A DNA stretch of 64,000 bases from Candidatus Endonucleibacter sp. (ex Gigantidas childressi) (GCA_030674875.1 JASXSU010000001.1:1006001-1070000); one strand, 5' to 3'. Shown: positions 46,625 through 58,948, counted from the first letter of the stretch. The notes: generated by a model not told the origin, from the letters alone. A program made the numbers and translations.

Positions 46625-48169
46625 ATGCAGCAACTGAACCCTTCTGAGATCAGCGACATTATTAAAAGCCGTATAGAACAGCTTGATGTGTCTAGTGAAG
46701 CCAGGAATGAGGGATCCATCGTCAGCGTTAGCGACGGTATTGTTCGTATCCATGGTCTAGCAGATGTTATGTATGGAGAAATGATTAAGTTCTCCAATGG
46801 TGTGTATGGCATGGCCTTAAATCTAGAGCGAGACTCTGTTGGCGCAGTCGTACTAGGAGACTACGGACAGTTAGTTGAGGGGCAAAAAGTTCAGTGTACT
46901 GGTCGCATTGTAGAAGTTCCTGTTGGCCCTCAAATGCTTGGACGTGTAGTGGACTCTCTAGGGGTGGCTATAGATGGTAAGGGTCCAATTAAAATCGGAG
47001 AAACATCTCCTATAGAGAAAGTGGCTCCTGGTGTAATTGCCCGTCAATCTGTTGATGAGCCTGTTCAGACTGGTTACAAATCAGTTGACTCAATGGTTCC
47101 CATTGGCCGAGGTCAACGAGAGCTGATTATCGGTGATAGACAAACCGGTAAGAGTGCTCTGGCAATTGATGCGATCATTAATCAAAAAGACTCTGGTATA
47201 AAATGTATTTATGTTGCTATAGGACAAAAGCAATCGTCTATAGCTGGAGTTGTGCGGAAGCTGGAAGAGCACGGGGCAATGAAACACACCATTGTTGTTG
47301 CTGCCGGAGCCTCTGACCCTGCAGCAATGCAGTTTCTTGCGCCTTTTTCTGGATGTACAATGGGTGAGTACTTCCGCGACCGTGGTGAAGATGCACTAAT
47401 TATTTATGACGATTTGACAAAACAGGCTTGGGCTTACCGGCAGATATCTCTGCTTTTACGGAGGCCTCCAGGTCGAGAAGCATACCCTGGGGATGTGTTT
47501 TATCTTCACTCCAGACTACTGGAGCGAGCTGCCCGCGTTAATCCAGATTATGTAGAGAAGTTAACAAACGGTGCTGTAAAAGGTAAAACAGGGTCTTTGA
47601 CTGCTTTACCAATCATCGAAACTCAAGCAGGAGATGTTTCTGCATTCGTACCTACCAATGTTATTTCAATTACCGATGGTCAGATTTTTCTTGAAACAGA
47701 CCTATTTAATGCTGGTATTCGCCCTGCAATGAATGCTGGTATTTCTGTATCCAGAGTTGGTGGTGCAGCCCAGACAAAAATCATTAAGAAACTCGGTGGT
47801 GGTATTCGTCTAGCTTTGGCTCAATATCGTGAACTACAAGCATTTTCCCAGTTTGCATCAGACCTTGATGAGACCACCAGAAAGCAGATTGAACATGGCA
47901 TGCGTGTTACTGAGCTTATGAAGCAGAAACAATATGCACCATTATCTATTGCTGAGATGGGGTTGGTTATCTTTGCTGCTGAGAAAGGTTTTCTTGACGA
48001 TATAGAGCTGAAAAAAATCAATGACTTTGAAGCTGCGCTACTCAGTTTTGCCAACATGGAATATAAAGAGTTAATGACGCATATCAATAATACTGGTGAT
48101 TATAATAAAGAGATAGAAGTAGGTTTGGCAGAAATTATTGAAAAACTTAAGACCACCAAGAGCTGGTGA
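46625..48169 (+). CDS. atpA: F1Fo ATP synthase subunit alpha
   Basis: A non-catalytic nucleotide-binding subunit of F1. The 514-residue product has [22 protein letters not shown] at the start, the P-loop '[13 protein letters not shown]' (about residue 169), '[50 protein letters not shown]' and '[22 protein letters not shown]'. Length and sequence are normal for gammaproteobacteria. atpG follows after 107 bp. Confidence 0.98.
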   Translation: MQQLNPSEISDIIKSRIEQLDVSSEARNEGSIVSVSDGIVRIHGLADVMYGEMIKFSNGVYGMALNLERDSVGAVVLGDYGQLVEGQKVQCTGRIVEVPVGPQMLGRVVDSLGVAIDGKGPIKIGETSPIEKVAPGVIARQSVDEPVQTGYKSVDSMVPIGRGQRELIIGDRQTGKSALAIDAIINQKDSGIKCIYVAIGQKQSSIAGVVRKLEEHGAMKHTIVVAAGASDPAAMQFLAPFSGCTMGEYFRDRGEDALIIYDDLTKQAWAYRQISLLLRRPPGREAYPGDVFYLHSRLLERAARVNPDYVEKLTNGAVKGKTGSLTALPIIETQAGDVSAFVPTNVISITDGQIFLETDLFNAGIRPAMNAGISVSRVGGAAQTKIIKKLGGGIRLALAQYRELQAFSQFASDLDETTRKQIEHGMRVTELMKQKQYAPLSIAEMGLVIFAAEKGFLDDIELKKINDFEAALLSFANMEYKELMTHINNTGDYNKEIEVGLAEIIEKLKTTKSW

Positions 48170-48276
48170 TTTAGTAGGCAGCAGTTAACCGTGGGGTATG
48201 ATCTGTTGGATACAGGCTTCTATAACTGTTATCTCTTACTTAACTAAAGCTGCTATAGCGAGCTAGAGGATAGGAA

Positions 48277-49137
48277 ATGGCAGGTGCAAAAGAGATACGG
48301 ACGCAAATATCGTCTATCAAAAATACGCAAAAAATAACCTGTGCTATGGAAATGATAGCGGCAAGCAAAATGCGCAAAGCTCAGGAAAGGATGGAAACCA
48401 GCCGTCCCTATGCTGATCGTATTCGCCAAGTTGTAGGACACGTAGCTTATGCTCACTCTGAGTATCAGCACCATTTTATGATTGAACGGGAAGTAAAAAC
48501 GGTTGCTTTCATTGTTGTAACCACAGATAGGGGATTGTGTGGCGGTCTAAACACCAACCTTTTAAAGCAGACTGTAGGAGCCATGACTGAGTGGCGGAAT
48601 AAGGGTGCTGAAATTAATCTCTGCTTGGTTGGAAGTAAAGCTGTATCGTTTTTTCGTAACTTCGGTGGTAAGGTTGTTGCGGCCATGACAAATATTAGGG
48701 ATAGACCCAGTATTGCTGACTTGGTTGGTGGGGTTAAGGTTGTACTGGACAGTTATGGAGACGGCAGCATTGATCGCCTGTATGTTGTGTACAATAAGTT
48801 TATAAATACTATGACACAAAAGCCAGAAACATTGCAGCTGTTACCTCTTGTTCGGGGTGGGGATAAAAACCTAAAAAAGCCTTGGGACTATCTGTATGAG
48901 CCCAACGCTAAACATTTACTAGACGGCTTGTTGATACGTTATATTGAATCTCAGGTTTATCAGGCTGTGGTAGAAAATAATGCCTGTGAGCAAGCTGCGA
49001 GAATGGTTGCTATGAAGAGTGCTACTGATAACGCAGGTGATCTAATTGACGATTTGCAACTGATTTATAACAAAGCTCGTCAGGCGGCAATTACGCAAGA
49101 ACTTTCTGAAATTGTAAGTGGTGCAGCGGCTGTATAA
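48277..49137 (+). CDS. atpG: F1Fo ATP synthase subunit gamma
   Basis: The central rotating shaft of F1. The 286-residue product shows the two conserved ends: [39 protein letters not shown] and '[44 protein letters not shown]'. '[16 protein letters not shown]' in the middle is also diagnostic. A perfect hairpin repeat follows 17 bp after its stop, before atpD. Confidence 0.97.
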   Translation: MAGAKEIRTQISSIKNTQKITCAMEMIAASKMRKAQERMETSRPYADRIRQVVGHVAYAHSEYQHHFMIEREVKTVAFIVVTTDRGLCGGLNTNLLKQTVGAMTEWRNKGAEINLCLVGSKAVSFFRNFGGKVVAAMTNIRDRPSIADLVGGVKVVLDSYGDGSIDRLYVVYNKFINTMTQKPETLQLLPLVRGGDKNLKKPWDYLYEPNAKHLLDGLLIRYIESQVYQAVVENNACEQAARMVAMKSATDNAGDLIDDLQLIYNKARQAAITQELSEIVSGAAAV

Positions 49138-49154
49138 GCTGCCCAACCCAACTA

Positions 49155-49186
49155 TCATTGAAGGTGCAACCCAACACCTTCAATGA
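49155..49186. repeat. Perfect 12-bp-stem hairpin between atpG and atpD
   Basis: TCATTGAAGGTG (49155-49166), an 8-nt loop, then CACCTTCAATGA (49175-49186). There is no T-tract. It is the cleanest copy of the ATTGAAGGTG palindrome found in several spacers here. It could be an mRNA-stabilising or processing stem within the operon transcript. Confidence 0.85.
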
Positions 49187-49293
49187 GATAAATCAAGGTA
49201 AAGCAGTCAATATTAGCATGTTCAGGTACGGTGGGTACATACAGATAGGGCAATGAGTTTTGAGTTCTGCTCAATGCAAAAAAATAGTGGTGA

Positions 49294-50679
<1,386 letters not shown>

Positions 50680-50681
50680 TC

Positions 50682-50808
50682 ATATACCAGTTACCCTTAA
50701 AGGTGAAAGTGGTAGACAAATGAGCTAATCTCCATAAGTCTATAAGTTATTGATGGTGATGGTGAGGTAAATCAACAGCTTCACACCTTTAAATGGTATT
50801 AATAAAAT
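50682..50808. repeat. Inverted intergenic repeat between atpD and atpC
   Basis: The left arm 'ATACCAGTTACCCTTAAAGGTG' begins near 50684 and the right arm 'CACACCTTTAAATGGTATTAAT' ends near 50808, giving imperfect complementary ends of about 20 bp separated by ~80 bp. The left end matches the repeat that follows atpC (ATACCAGTTACCATTGAAGG). Confidence 0.72.
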
Positions 50809-50922
50809 ACTACGAAAACCCTTAGGTGTATTGATGGCCAACACCACTTACTATTAATGTACGGTAAGCACAGAACATACTTTAATTTATAAATCGGAAA
50901 ACCAGAAGGAGTAAACGACAAT

Positions 50923-51348
50923 ATGGCAATGACGGTATATTGTGACATTGTCAGCGCAGAAGCAGAGATATTCTCTGGTCTTGTAGAAATGGTGGTAGCT
51001 ACTGGAATTCTTGGTGATTTAGGAATTACACCTGGTCATGCACCATTACTGACAGAGCTAAAACCAGGTCCCATTCGTCTAATTTCACAAGGAGGGGGTG
51101 AAGATATATTTTATATATCTGGTGGTTTTTTGGAGGTATTGCCTGGGCAGGTAAAGGTACTTGCCGATACAGTATTGCGAGCTAGTGATATAAATGAAGC
51201 ATCTGCACAGGAAGCCAAAAACCAGGCCGAGCAAGCTTTTTTCAACCATACTGGAGCCTTTGACTACTCACGTGCAGCAGCCCAGCTGGCAGAAGCGGCA
51301 GCACAATTGAGAACATTTCAGGCTATTAGAAAAAAACTAGGAAAATAA
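50923..51348 (+). CDS. atpC: F1Fo ATP synthase subunit epsilon
   Basis: The small F1 rotor subunit that couples gamma to the c-ring and can inhibit ATP hydrolysis. The 141-residue product begins [53 protein letters not shown], with the N-terminal beta sandwich ('[24 protein letters not shown]'), then an alpha-helical hairpin. GAAGGAG precedes the ATG. It is the last gene of the operon; glmU, which often follows, is not here. Confidence 0.97.
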   Translation: MAMTVYCDIVSAEAEIFSGLVEMVVATGILGDLGITPGHAPLLTELKPGPIRLISQGGGEDIFYISGGFLEVLPGQVKVLADTVLRASDINEASAQEAKNQAEQAFFNHTGAFDYSRAAAQLAEAAAQLRTFQAIRKKLGK

Positions 51349-51357
51349 AGAACTAGC

Positions 51358-51504
51358 CTATACCAGTTACCATTGAAGGTGTAGATAGGAGACAAACAAA
51401 CTAATCCCCATAATCCAGTACGTAGTAGGTGATTGGGGTGAACTAGAGTAGTCACAACACCTTTAATTATAATTAGAATACCTCCAACATAATTGAAGGT
51501 GTTG
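51358..51504. repeat. Inverted intergenic repeat after atpC, with hairpin
   Basis: It begins 'TATACCAGTTACCATTGAAG' (51359) and ends with an imperfect stem CAACACCTTTAATTAT (51454-51469) / ATAATTGAAGGTGTTG (51489-51504). There is no T-tract. It may end or stabilise the atp transcript, but a mobile-repeat origin is equally likely. Confidence 0.7.
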
Positions 51505-51586
51505 CACCTAAGCAACTATACTTCCTTACGCATGAAACCTAACCACTTTCTCGCCCAACTCCAATAACTTTGGGTATAGAATTACT

Positions 51587-52804
51587 GTGACAAACCAACA
51601 CATTTTATCTAAATATGACGTTATAATTATCGGTGCCGGAGCATCTGGACTGATGTGTGCTATTACAGCAGCTAAGCGAGGGAGAAAAGCTTTAGTAATT
51701 GATCATAGCAATAAGGTTGGGAAAAAAATTCTTATTTCAGGAGGGGGACGCTGTAATTACACCAATATGTATATACAGCCAGAAAACTACATTTCAAAAA
51801 ATCCACATTTTTGTAAGTCAGCTCTTTCACGCTACAGTCAATGGGACTTTCAATCTTTAGTAGAAAAGCATAAAATCCCATGGCACGAAAAAACAGATGG
51901 TCAGTTATTCTGTAATATCAGCTCTAGAGATATTGTTAATTTATTAGTTGATGAATGCCGTAACATTGACGTTACCATACAACTGAAAACATCAGTATTT
52001 GAAGTAACTAACCTTGAAAACAGCTTTAGAGTTAATACGTCAAAGGGTAGTATTCAAAGTGAGTCTCTTGTGGTGGCAACAGGGGGCTTATCTTTTCCTA
52101 CAATGGGTGCAACTGATTTCGGCTACAAGTTGGCTCAGCAGTTTGGTCATGACATAGTTAAACAGCAGCCTGGGTTGGTTCCTTTTACTTTCCCTAAACA
52201 ATGGCTTGAGTTTTTTGGAGGATTGGCTGGTATTAGTGCGGAAGTAACTGTAAATTGTAATGAAAAAACATTTAGAGATAAAATTCTATTTACTCACAAA
52301 GGCTTAAGTGGACCTGCTATATTGCAGATTTCTTCATTTTGGAAGCATGGGTGTGCTATTACAATTAACTGGTTACCTAACACGCCAGCACTTAATTGGT
52401 TGAAAAGTATGCAGAAGTGCCGTCCGAGAGCAGAGTTGCAAACAGTGCTTGCTGAAGTATTAAGCCGAAGGTTAGCACACTTACTATGTAGCTACAGTAA
52501 GTTAGATGAAGTTTCTGCGAGAGGTAAGATAAGATTACAACAAATAACCTCAACAGAGTTAACGGAAATATCAGAATATTTAGAGCATTGGAGTTTGATA
52601 CCTTTAGATACAGAAGGTTATAAAAAAGCAGAAGTTACTTTAGGAGGTGTATCAACTAATGACTTATCTTCAAAAACATTTGAAAGCAGCATACAGCCAG
52701 GTTTGTTTTTTATAGGAGAAGTGCTTGATGTAACAGGTCATCTTGGTGGTTTTAACTTTCAGTGGGCATGGTCTTCAGGGTATTGTTCAGGATTGCATGT
52801 ATAA
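51587..52804 (+). CDS. BaiN/HI0933-family NAD(P)/FAD-dependent oxidoreductase
   Basis: A flavoprotein of the HI0933 (YhiN/BaiN-like) family; the physiological substrate of most members is unknown. The 405-residue product has the FAD-binding 'DVIIIGAGASGLMCAITAAKRG' near the start, 'NKVGKKILISGGGRCNYTNM', 'LVVATGGLSFPTMGATDFGYKLAQQFGH' and the C-terminal 'AEVTLGGVSTNDLSSKTFESSIQPGLFFIGEVLDVTGHLGGFNFQWAWSSGYCSG', the family signature. The GTG start gives a normal length. It follows the atp operon after 238 bp of repeat-bearing spacer and is probably a separate unit. Confidence 0.9.
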   Translation: MTNQHILSKYDVIIIGAGASGLMCAITAAKRGRKALVIDHSNKVGKKILISGGGRCNYTNMYIQPENYISKNPHFCKSALSRYSQWDFQSLVEKHKIPWHEKTDGQLFCNISSRDIVNLLVDECRNIDVTIQLKTSVFEVTNLENSFRVNTSKGSIQSESLVVATGGLSFPTMGATDFGYKLAQQFGHDIVKQQPGLVPFTFPKQWLEFFGGLAGISAEVTVNCNEKTFRDKILFTHKGLSGPAILQISSFWKHGCAITINWLPNTPALNWLKSMQKCRPRAELQTVLAEVLSRRLAHLLCSYSKLDEVSARGKIRLQQITSTELTEISEYLEHWSLIPLDTEGYKKAEVTLGGVSTNDLSSKTFESSIQPGLFFIGEVLDVTGHLGGFNFQWAWSSGYCSGLHV

Positions 52805-53211
52805 TAGTGTCTGACAATATTATTATTTTATGAACACACTCTCATTATTACACACATGGATACCTAGTCAGTTGTATAAATACTACAACCTACAAGTAGT
52901 TGACCATCAAATTCACTCCAAATGTATAAGTTACTTTACCTGTAGTACTTGAGTAGATAAGAGTAAATTATTACCTTTGTGATTTCCTTATTGCAGCCAC
53001 AATTATCATATCTGAAGTGCATCTCTTGCCAGAGAAAAGGGTAGGAGCTTACCTTTAGCTGGCCCTTTCTTCTACTTAGTTAAGTGATGCACTTCAGATT
53101 TGAATACGCCTTTATAAATTCAGGTACTTTAAATATAAAGACTCCCACCACAACGCCGATAATAGATGTATCACCTTACACGAAGAATGTTAATAAAAAG
53201 GATAAAATAAG
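52805..53211. other. Spacer with a small IS30-A-end-derived element
   Basis: No gene is present. The only structured part is the element at 53010-53110. AAAAGGAT precedes the next gene. Confidence 0.6.
53010..53110 (-). repeat. Miniature element made from the IS30-A left end
   Basis: On the minus strand this ~100-bp segment follows the leader of IS30-A from a variant of its left repeat (GGCGTATTCAAATCTG) to 'CTCTGGCAAGAGATG'. Where complete copies continue into AAGTGATGACG, this one ends GATGCACTTCAGAT. It is therefore bounded by perfect 14-bp inverted ends ATCTGAAGTGCATC (53010-53023) and GATGCACTTCAGAT (53086-53099). Confidence 0.78.
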
Positions 53212-54420
53212 ATGAAAGTTGGACTAAAAATATTATTATTGCTAATAAGTTGTGGGTTTAGTTCATTGGCTAGTGCTTATGAAATGGGAGTAATAAATAT
53301 ACTTTCTTCTATTGGTGAACCGCTTGATGCTAATATTATAATTTCTGGAAAAGATGTTAACGAAGCTGGACCAATTATTGTAAATATGGCTTCAAAAATT
53401 GAATTTATGCGTAACAGAACAAGTAGGAGTTACTATATTTCAGACTTAAAAACTTCCATTAAGACAAATAATAATGGCAATAAAATCATAAAGATTAAGA
53501 GTAGTAAGCCTGTTTCCGTTAAAAATATTAATTTGCTAGTCATGATGCTAACAACAAAAGGTAAAAGTTTTGGTAAATATAAATTTGTACTACCTGACAC
53601 TAGAGCTACAAAAGTTGCACCAATTGTTGCTAAAAACATAATGGTGAAAAATAGACATATACAAGTAGCACAAATAGGTAATAATCATACTCATAATATA
53701 TCAAATAAAGCCGAACACAAGATTGATAACACAGTAATAAATGGTAGTAAGGACGTAGACATATATAAGGTGTTACAAGGTGATTCTTTAAGCTCTATTT
53801 CCATAAAACTAATATCAAAATACCCACAACTTAAATCATGGAAAGAGTTGATGAACCTTGTTGTAGAAATAAATCTCGATGTGTTTCCTAATAACGATAT
53901 TAATAAGCTAAATGTAGCCACCATTTTGAAACTACCTAATGTATACAATGTGACACCTATTACTTCTAAAAACATGATAATAAAAAGTGGACAGACACAA
54001 ATAGCACAGGTATATAATAACAACACCCAGAAAACACCATACAAAACAAAACGAAACCGTCATAATACAGTAAAAAATTATAACAAAGTAGTTACTACCT
54101 ATAAGGTGTTGCCAGGAGAGTCTGTAAGCTCTATTTCCGTTAAGTTACTACCAAAATACCCACAATTCCAATCATGGAAGGAGTTAATGAACCTTGTTGT
54201 AGAAATAAATCTAGATGCATTTCCTAATAACGATATTAATAAGCTAAATGTAGCCACCATTTTGAAACTACCTGATGTATACGTGAGTTATAACAAACTT
54301 ACTTCAACTCAACCCCTAGTAGCTGATATATCAAACACTATTGAAAATACAGAAGACCCTACCCACAAAACACCATTAGTGAGTAAAGATAATAACACCA
54401 GCCATTGGAAAGTAAAATAG
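53212..54420 (+). CDS. Short secreted FimV-like protein with two LysM-like repeats
   Basis: Residues 1-22 form a Sec signal peptide (MKVGLKILLLLISCGFSSLASA). Residues ~23-130 resemble the FimV N-terminal domain ('MGVINILSSIGEPLDANIII...', 'IKSSKPVSVKNINLLVMM'). Two near-identical ~60-residue segments follow (about 183-243 and 296-356; 'YKVLxGxSxSSISxKLxxKYPQxxSWKELMNLVVEINLDxFPNNDINKLNVATILKLP'), matching the FimV LysM-like peptidoglycan-binding region. Each is preceded by a related spacer ('IxxGQTQIAQ..' / 'NRHIQVAQIGNNHT'). Unlike canonical FimV (over 600 residues) it has no later membrane segment and no acidic TPR region. It is Asn/Lys-rich. A periplasmic peptidoglycan-associated role is inference. 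It stands alone between repeats and an IS30-B remnant. Confidence 0.8.
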   Translation: MKVGLKILLLLISCGFSSLASAYEMGVINILSSIGEPLDANIIISGKDVNEAGPIIVNMASKIEFMRNRTSRSYYISDLKTSIKTNNNGNKIIKIKSSKPVSVKNINLLVMMLTTKGKSFGKYKFVLPDTRATKVAPIVAKNIMVKNRHIQVAQIGNNHTHNISNKAEHKIDNTVINGSKDVDIYKVLQGDSLSSISIKLISKYPQLKSWKELMNLVVEINLDVFPNNDINKLNVATILKLPNVYNVTPITSKNMIIKSGQTQIAQVYNNNTQKTPYKTKRNRHNTVKNYNKVVTTYKVLPGESVSSISVKLLPKYPQFQSWKELMNLVVEINLDAFPNNDINKLNVATILKLPDVYVSYNKLTSTQPLVADISNTIENTEDPTHKTPLVSKDNNTSHWKVK

Positions 54421-54685
54421 GATGCAATAAAGATTTTTTAAGTTAACGACTTTATCCTTACAAACATTTTTGTGAGGTATAAGTATGTTTTTAACACCCT
54501 CACTCACTTCTTTTTTATTTTAAACTAGGACTGTAAAGAGAAATTTATAAATATGCTTTATTAGGGTCACAAGACATCCATCTTATTTGTAAATAGTATC
54601 AATATTCTGGTGGATAATATCTTCTTTCATACCCACAAAGTTATAGTTATTATAAATATATACACGATCAGAAACTAAACTAACG
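54421..54685. other. Spacer after the FimV-like gene
   Basis: AT-rich sequence with no gene, promoter or convincing terminator that I can support. It ends at the IS30-B copy 3 inverted repeat. Confidence 0.4.
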
Positions 54686-55752
54686 CTGGATTCAAGCAAT
54701 AAGTGCAACCTACTATCCTGTGTAGATTTCGATTGGTGTTCTCCCTCCTAAAACCTTCCTAGGCATGGTATTGATCAATATTTCCATTATCCTCACATCA
54801 TCTTTTGTTAGATGACTAAACGCCATTTTTTTAGGTTAGGTTCTCCGAATGATGCTATTGGTTTTTTCGTTAGTTCCCCGCTGATAACTAGCATAAGGCT
54901 TGGCAAAGTAGATATCTGTATTCGTTGCTTTTGCTACCTTCTCATGGGCTGCAAACTCACCACCATTATCTAGGGTGACTGTGCAGACCGATGACACCAG
55001 CTTCAGAAGCTTAATCATACTTTTAGCAACAACTTCGGCGTGTTTTGTATCAACTTTCCCTATTAAAGTTAACCGACTTTTGCGGTCTACAAAGGTCACC
55101 AGATGGGCGTCCTATCTATAAATCATATCACCATCCTAATCGCCTAACGAGACCTCAGATCAACAGTTGAGGGCCGATCGGAAATATCTACGCGGCCTGG
55201 GATTGTGATAAACCCAGCCTTACGCTTACCACCTTTACAGATCCTCTCACCAAAGCTGGGTAGATTCTTATACAAAGATCCTCCTCGCACTTTGTTAGTA
55301 GCAACACATTTATAAGTAGAGGTGTGGCTGAGTGCGATGTCTGGCACCCAGAAACTAATATTTTCAGGAGACCAACCAAGCAATAACTATTTTTTTATTA
55401 TAGGTATGTGTCGTTCATTTATTTTACTGAACTTTGTATTTGTCACTCTACACTGGCTGGCTGGCTAGTGCATGGGCGCTTTTAGCATCGTAGCCATCAT
55501 CACTAGTATTACTACTCAACTCTCGTGATAAAGCACTCTAACTGATACCTACCTACACTGCTATTTCTTTCTGCATGTAGTTTGTTCCAAGAAGAGCCTT
55601 AATCTGATACCGTTGCCCTTGAGTCAGCTGCTTGTATTGCCTAGTTTGAGTACTCATTCTTGGCTTCCATTTTTAGTGTAATAGCTACAAATATACCGGT
55701 AGCTGGATCACCTATAAAATTTCAGTCAATTGCACTTATTATATTAATCCAG
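54686..55752 (-). mobile_element. IS30-family element, lineage B, copy 3
   Basis: It is bounded by CTGGATTCAAGCAATAAGTG (54686) and the complement of CACTTATTATATTAATCCAG (ending 55752). Both ends are present and the length is 1,067 bp. It lies between the FimV-like gene and mnmE. Confidence 0.87.
54692..55657 (-). pseudogene. IS30-B transposase, degraded
   Basis: Fragments in different frames read 'MLGWSPENISFWVPDIALSHTSTYKCVATNK', 'MTFVDRKSRLTLIGKVDTKHAEVVAKSMIKLL' and 'VTLDNGGEFAAHEKVAKATNTDIYFAKPYASYQRGTNEKTNSIIRRT'. Multiple indels and stops separate them, including a deletion of several codons near 55350. The catalytic residues are still recognisable. Confidence 0.86.
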
Positions 55753-55973
55753 AATATGGTGTGTTAAAGCATGTTATACCGGATAGGTACGTTAAAAATC
55801 AGTCCGAAGCACTAAAATCAGTGTATAAAACAAATAATTTAATGTTCAACGCCTTAGAAATCTTCGTAATAGCTGACAAAACTTGGAAAGTTCAATTACC
55901 GTGACCAAAGTTGTTGGTTATACTAAGGTCTCACTGTAATATATATAACAGTTTTTTTAGGGTAACAGTATTT

Positions 55974-57353
55974 ATGAAGAATGATTTTAGCATTACTCAG
56001 AAAGACACTATAGCAGCACAAGCCACCGCCTCAGGGAGAGGTGGAGTTGGTATTATTCGCGTATCTGGTCCTAATACACAAAATGTTATTATTAATGTAT
56101 TACAGATAAGCCTTCAACCACGTTATGCACACTATGGTGCTTTTTATGATGCTGTGGGTAATATAATAGATGTAGGAATCTCTCTTTATTTCCCTGCTCC
56201 TCACTCTTTTACAGGTGAAGATATACTAGAACTTCATGGCCACGGCGGACCAATAGTTATGGATATGCTACTGAAAAGAGTTTTATCAACTGGTGTTCGC
56301 CATGCGAAACCAGGAGAGTTTTCTGAGCGCGCTTTTTTGAATAATAAAATGGATTTGACGCAAGTTGAAGCGGTTGCTGATTTGATAGATTCCACATCTG
56401 TACAGGCCGCCAAATCAGCGATGAAATCACTTAAAGGTGTTTTTTCAAAAAAAGTCAACTTATTGGTAGAAGAGTTGATTAGGTTAAGAACTTATGTTGA
56501 ATCTTCTATTGATTTTCCAGAGGAAGAAATTGATTTCCTGGCTGATGGAAAGGTTTTAGGTGATTTATCAATATTAATTGAAAGGTTGGATGATGTCGTG
56601 AAGGAAGTTGCTCAAGGTGTTGTTCTCAAGGAGGGGATGACTGTTGTTATTGCTGGTCGACCAAATGCAGGGAAATCAAGCCTTTTGAATAGCCTTACTA
56701 GACGTGAAACAGCTATTGTTACAGATATAGCAGGCACAACAAGAGATGTTCTACGGGAGCATATTCATATAGATGGAATACCTCTACATGTTATTGATAC
56801 TGCAGGCTTAAGGTATACTGAAAATAAGGTTGAACAGATTGGAGTAGAAAGAGCGATAAAAGAGATAAATGAGGCAGATCTTGTACTTCTTATTATTGAT
56901 GGAGAAACAATAAAGTCTACAGATCCTTATGAAATATGGCCTGACTTTATTGATCATTTACCTCACCCTAGCAAGTTAGTTGTGGTTAGAAATAAGGTTG
57001 ACTTGACTAGTGAAAGGCTAGGACAAACACTAGAAAATGGTGTTCCTGTATTTAGGATAAGCGCTATAAATGGAGGTGGTTTAGATGAACTAAAACACTA
57101 TCTAAAAAAGTGTATGGGGTTTGAAAATACTATTGAAGGCGGCTTCTCTGCACGACGACGCCACCTTGATGCATTGAGTTTTGCGAGAGAAACTCTAGTC
57201 AATGGTAAAATGCAATTGGAATATATGGGAGCTGGTGAAATGTTGGCGGAAGATCTTTTTCATGCACAAAAATATTTAGGTGAGATTACTGGAGATTTTA
57301 CTTCTAATGATCTGTTAGGACGAATTTTTTCAACATTTTGTATCGGAAAATAG
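55974..57353 (+). CDS. mnmE: tRNA uridine-5-carboxymethylaminomethyl modification GTPase MnmE
   Basis: A GTPase that works with MnmG to form 5-carboxymethylaminomethyluridine at the wobble position of certain tRNAs. The 459-residue product has the N-terminal formyl-THF-binding region ('[21 protein letters not shown]', '[14 protein letters not shown]'), a central helical domain and an inserted G domain with P-loop '[13 protein letters not shown]' (about residue 228), 'DTAGLR' and 'RNKVDL', then the C-terminal catalytic 'FCIGK'. The frame is open to 55911, but the ATG at 55974 gives the family length and N-terminus. It is separated from its partner mnmG by 3.4 kb of IS debris and a DnaA-box cluster. 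Confidence 0.97.
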   Translation: MKNDFSITQKDTIAAQATASGRGGVGIIRVSGPNTQNVIINVLQISLQPRYAHYGAFYDAVGNIIDVGISLYFPAPHSFTGEDILELHGHGGPIVMDMLLKRVLSTGVRHAKPGEFSERAFLNNKMDLTQVEAVADLIDSTSVQAAKSAMKSLKGVFSKKVNLLVEELIRLRTYVESSIDFPEEEIDFLADGKVLGDLSILIERLDDVVKEVAQGVVLKEGMTVVIAGRPNAGKSSLLNSLTRRETAIVTDIAGTTRDVLREHIHIDGIPLHVIDTAGLRYTENKVEQIGVERAIKEINEADLVLLIIDGETIKSTDPYEIWPDFIDHLPHPSKLVVVRNKVDLTSERLGQTLENGVPVFRISAINGGGLDELKHYLKKCMGFENTIEGGFSARRRHLDALSFARETLVNGKMQLEYMGAGEMLAEDLFHAQKYLGEITGDFTSNDLLGRIFSTFCIGK

Positions 57354-57649
57354 CACTAATTATAAAAAAGCTTGGTGTAACTAAATAAAGTATATTGTGT
57401 TTTAGTAAAATATAAGCATACTGCATCATTCACAATAAAAACTATTAGTCTCAGACACCAACCTAAACCTACACCTTTACACAAGTTTTTTATTAATGTA
57501 ACCACCTAGTTAACTTAAATTAATTTCTTAATTTTATCTGATAAATATCTGTCTTTATTAATAATAGTTTTGTGAGTTAAACTCCAGCTTTTAAAGGTTT
57601 ATCTTTTGTATGATTATTGCTAACGCGTATTTGTTTTTATTTAAGCCGA
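57354..57649. other. Spacer after mnmE
   Basis: AT-rich sequence with no gene. 'ATAAAAAAGC' near 57362 and 'AAGTTTTTTATT' near 57484 are complementary-looking but too far apart for a normal terminator. Confidence 0.4.
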
Positions 57650-57873
57650 ATTCATATACTAAGTGCGACACCTAATTTAATAAAAAAGATGAACTACGAT
57701 ACCTTTAGTTTTTTGATCAAATCACGAAGTAAAAACCTATAAAGTATCAACAGCTCACCGAGGGTGAGAGATATATGATAGTCGCGCTAAAATGGCAAGG
57801 ATTAAGTTTTACGGGCATTGCCACAGCTATCGGAAAACACCGAAGTACCATATATCGATAATTTCAACGCAAA
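57650..57873 (+). pseudogene. IS30-family lineage C, 5' fragment
   Basis: The 'CTAAGTGCGACACC' terminal region and N-terminal transposase fragments match the remnant at 30410-31033 ('YQQLTEGE', 'MIVALKWQGLSFTGIATAIGKHRSTIYR'). The fragment stops exactly where IS30-B copy 4 begins. Sequence beyond that point is missing on the far side. Confidence 0.78.
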
Positions 57874-58948
57874 CTGGATTAATATAATAAGTGCAATTGA
57901 CTGAAATTTTATAGGTGAGCCAGCTGCCGGTATATTTGTAGCTTTCACACTAAAAATGGAAGCCAAGAATGAGTACTCAAACCAGGCAATACAAACAGGT
58001 GACTCAAGGGCAACGGTATCAGATTGAGGTTTTTCTTGGAACAGACTACATGCAGAAAGAAATCGTAGTGTTAGTAGGTATCAGTGAGAGTGCTTTATCA
58101 CGAGAGTTGAGTTGTAATGCTAGTGATGATGGTTACGGTGCTGAAGGCGCCCACGCACTATCCAGTAAACGTAGAGTGACAGCGACAAAGTTCAGTGAAA
58201 TAGATGAACGACACATGCCAATAATAAAAAAAGGGCTATTACTTGGTTGGTCTCCTGAATATATCAGTTTCCGGATGAAGGTGGAAGTGCCCGACATCGC
58301 ACTCAGCCACACCACTGTTTATAAACGTGTTGCTAGTAACAAAGTGCTAGGAGGCTCTTTGTATAAGAATCTACCCCGTTTTGGCAAGAGACGTTGTAAA
58401 GGTGGTAAGCGTAAGGCTGGGCGTATCACGATCCCAGACTTTGTCGATATTTCCGATCGGCTCGCAGTTGTTTATTTGTGGTCTCGTTTAGGTGGTTGGG
58501 GGAGGTGATACGATTTATGGACAGGACGCCCATCTGGTGACTTTTGTAGACCGCAAGAGTTGGTTAACTTTAATAGGGAAGGTTTATACAAAACACACCG
58601 AAGTTATTGCTGAAAGTATGATCAAGCTTCTGAAGCGGGTGTCATTGGTCTGCACAATCATCTTAGATAATAGTGGTGAGTTTGCAGCCCATGAAAAGGT
58701 AGTAAAAGCAATGAATACCGATATTTACTTTGCCGAGCTTATGCTAGTTATCAGTGGGGAACTAACGAAAATACCAATGGTATCATTCGGAGAACCTGGC
58801 CTAAAAAAATGGCGTTGAGTTATCTGAGAGAAGACGATGTAAGGATAATAGAAATGTTGATCAATACCATGCCTAGGAAGGTTTTATGAGGGTGGACACC
58901 ACTCGAAGTCTAGATAGGATATGCCGATTGCACTTATCGCTTGAATCC
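57874..58948 (+). mobile_element. IS30-family element, lineage B, copy 4
   Basis: The left repeat CTGGATTAATATAATAAGTG begins at 57874 and the right one (ending CTTATCGCTTGAATCC) ends near 58948. The length is ~1,075 bp. It interrupts an IS30-C fragment. Confidence 0.87.
57969..58944 (+). pseudogene. IS30-B transposase, frameshifted
   Basis: The first 179 residues are open (MSTQTRQYKQVTQGQRYQIEVFLGTDYMQKEIVVLVGISESALSRELSCNASDDGYG..., 'LLLGWSPEYISFRMKVEVPDIALSHTTVYKRV'). One shift occurs at the first catalytic block ('WSRLGGWGR*'). The remainder is in another frame ('GGDTIYGQDAHLVTFVDRKSW', 'IILDNSGEFAAHEK'), and a further shift comes before the Glu block. The seven-A tract is in frame here. 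Confidence 0.86.

Noticed and set aside
57362-57492. Rho-independent terminator after mnmE from AAAAAAGC...GTTTTTT
   Set aside because: The arms are more than 100 bp apart and no compact GC-rich stem is present.
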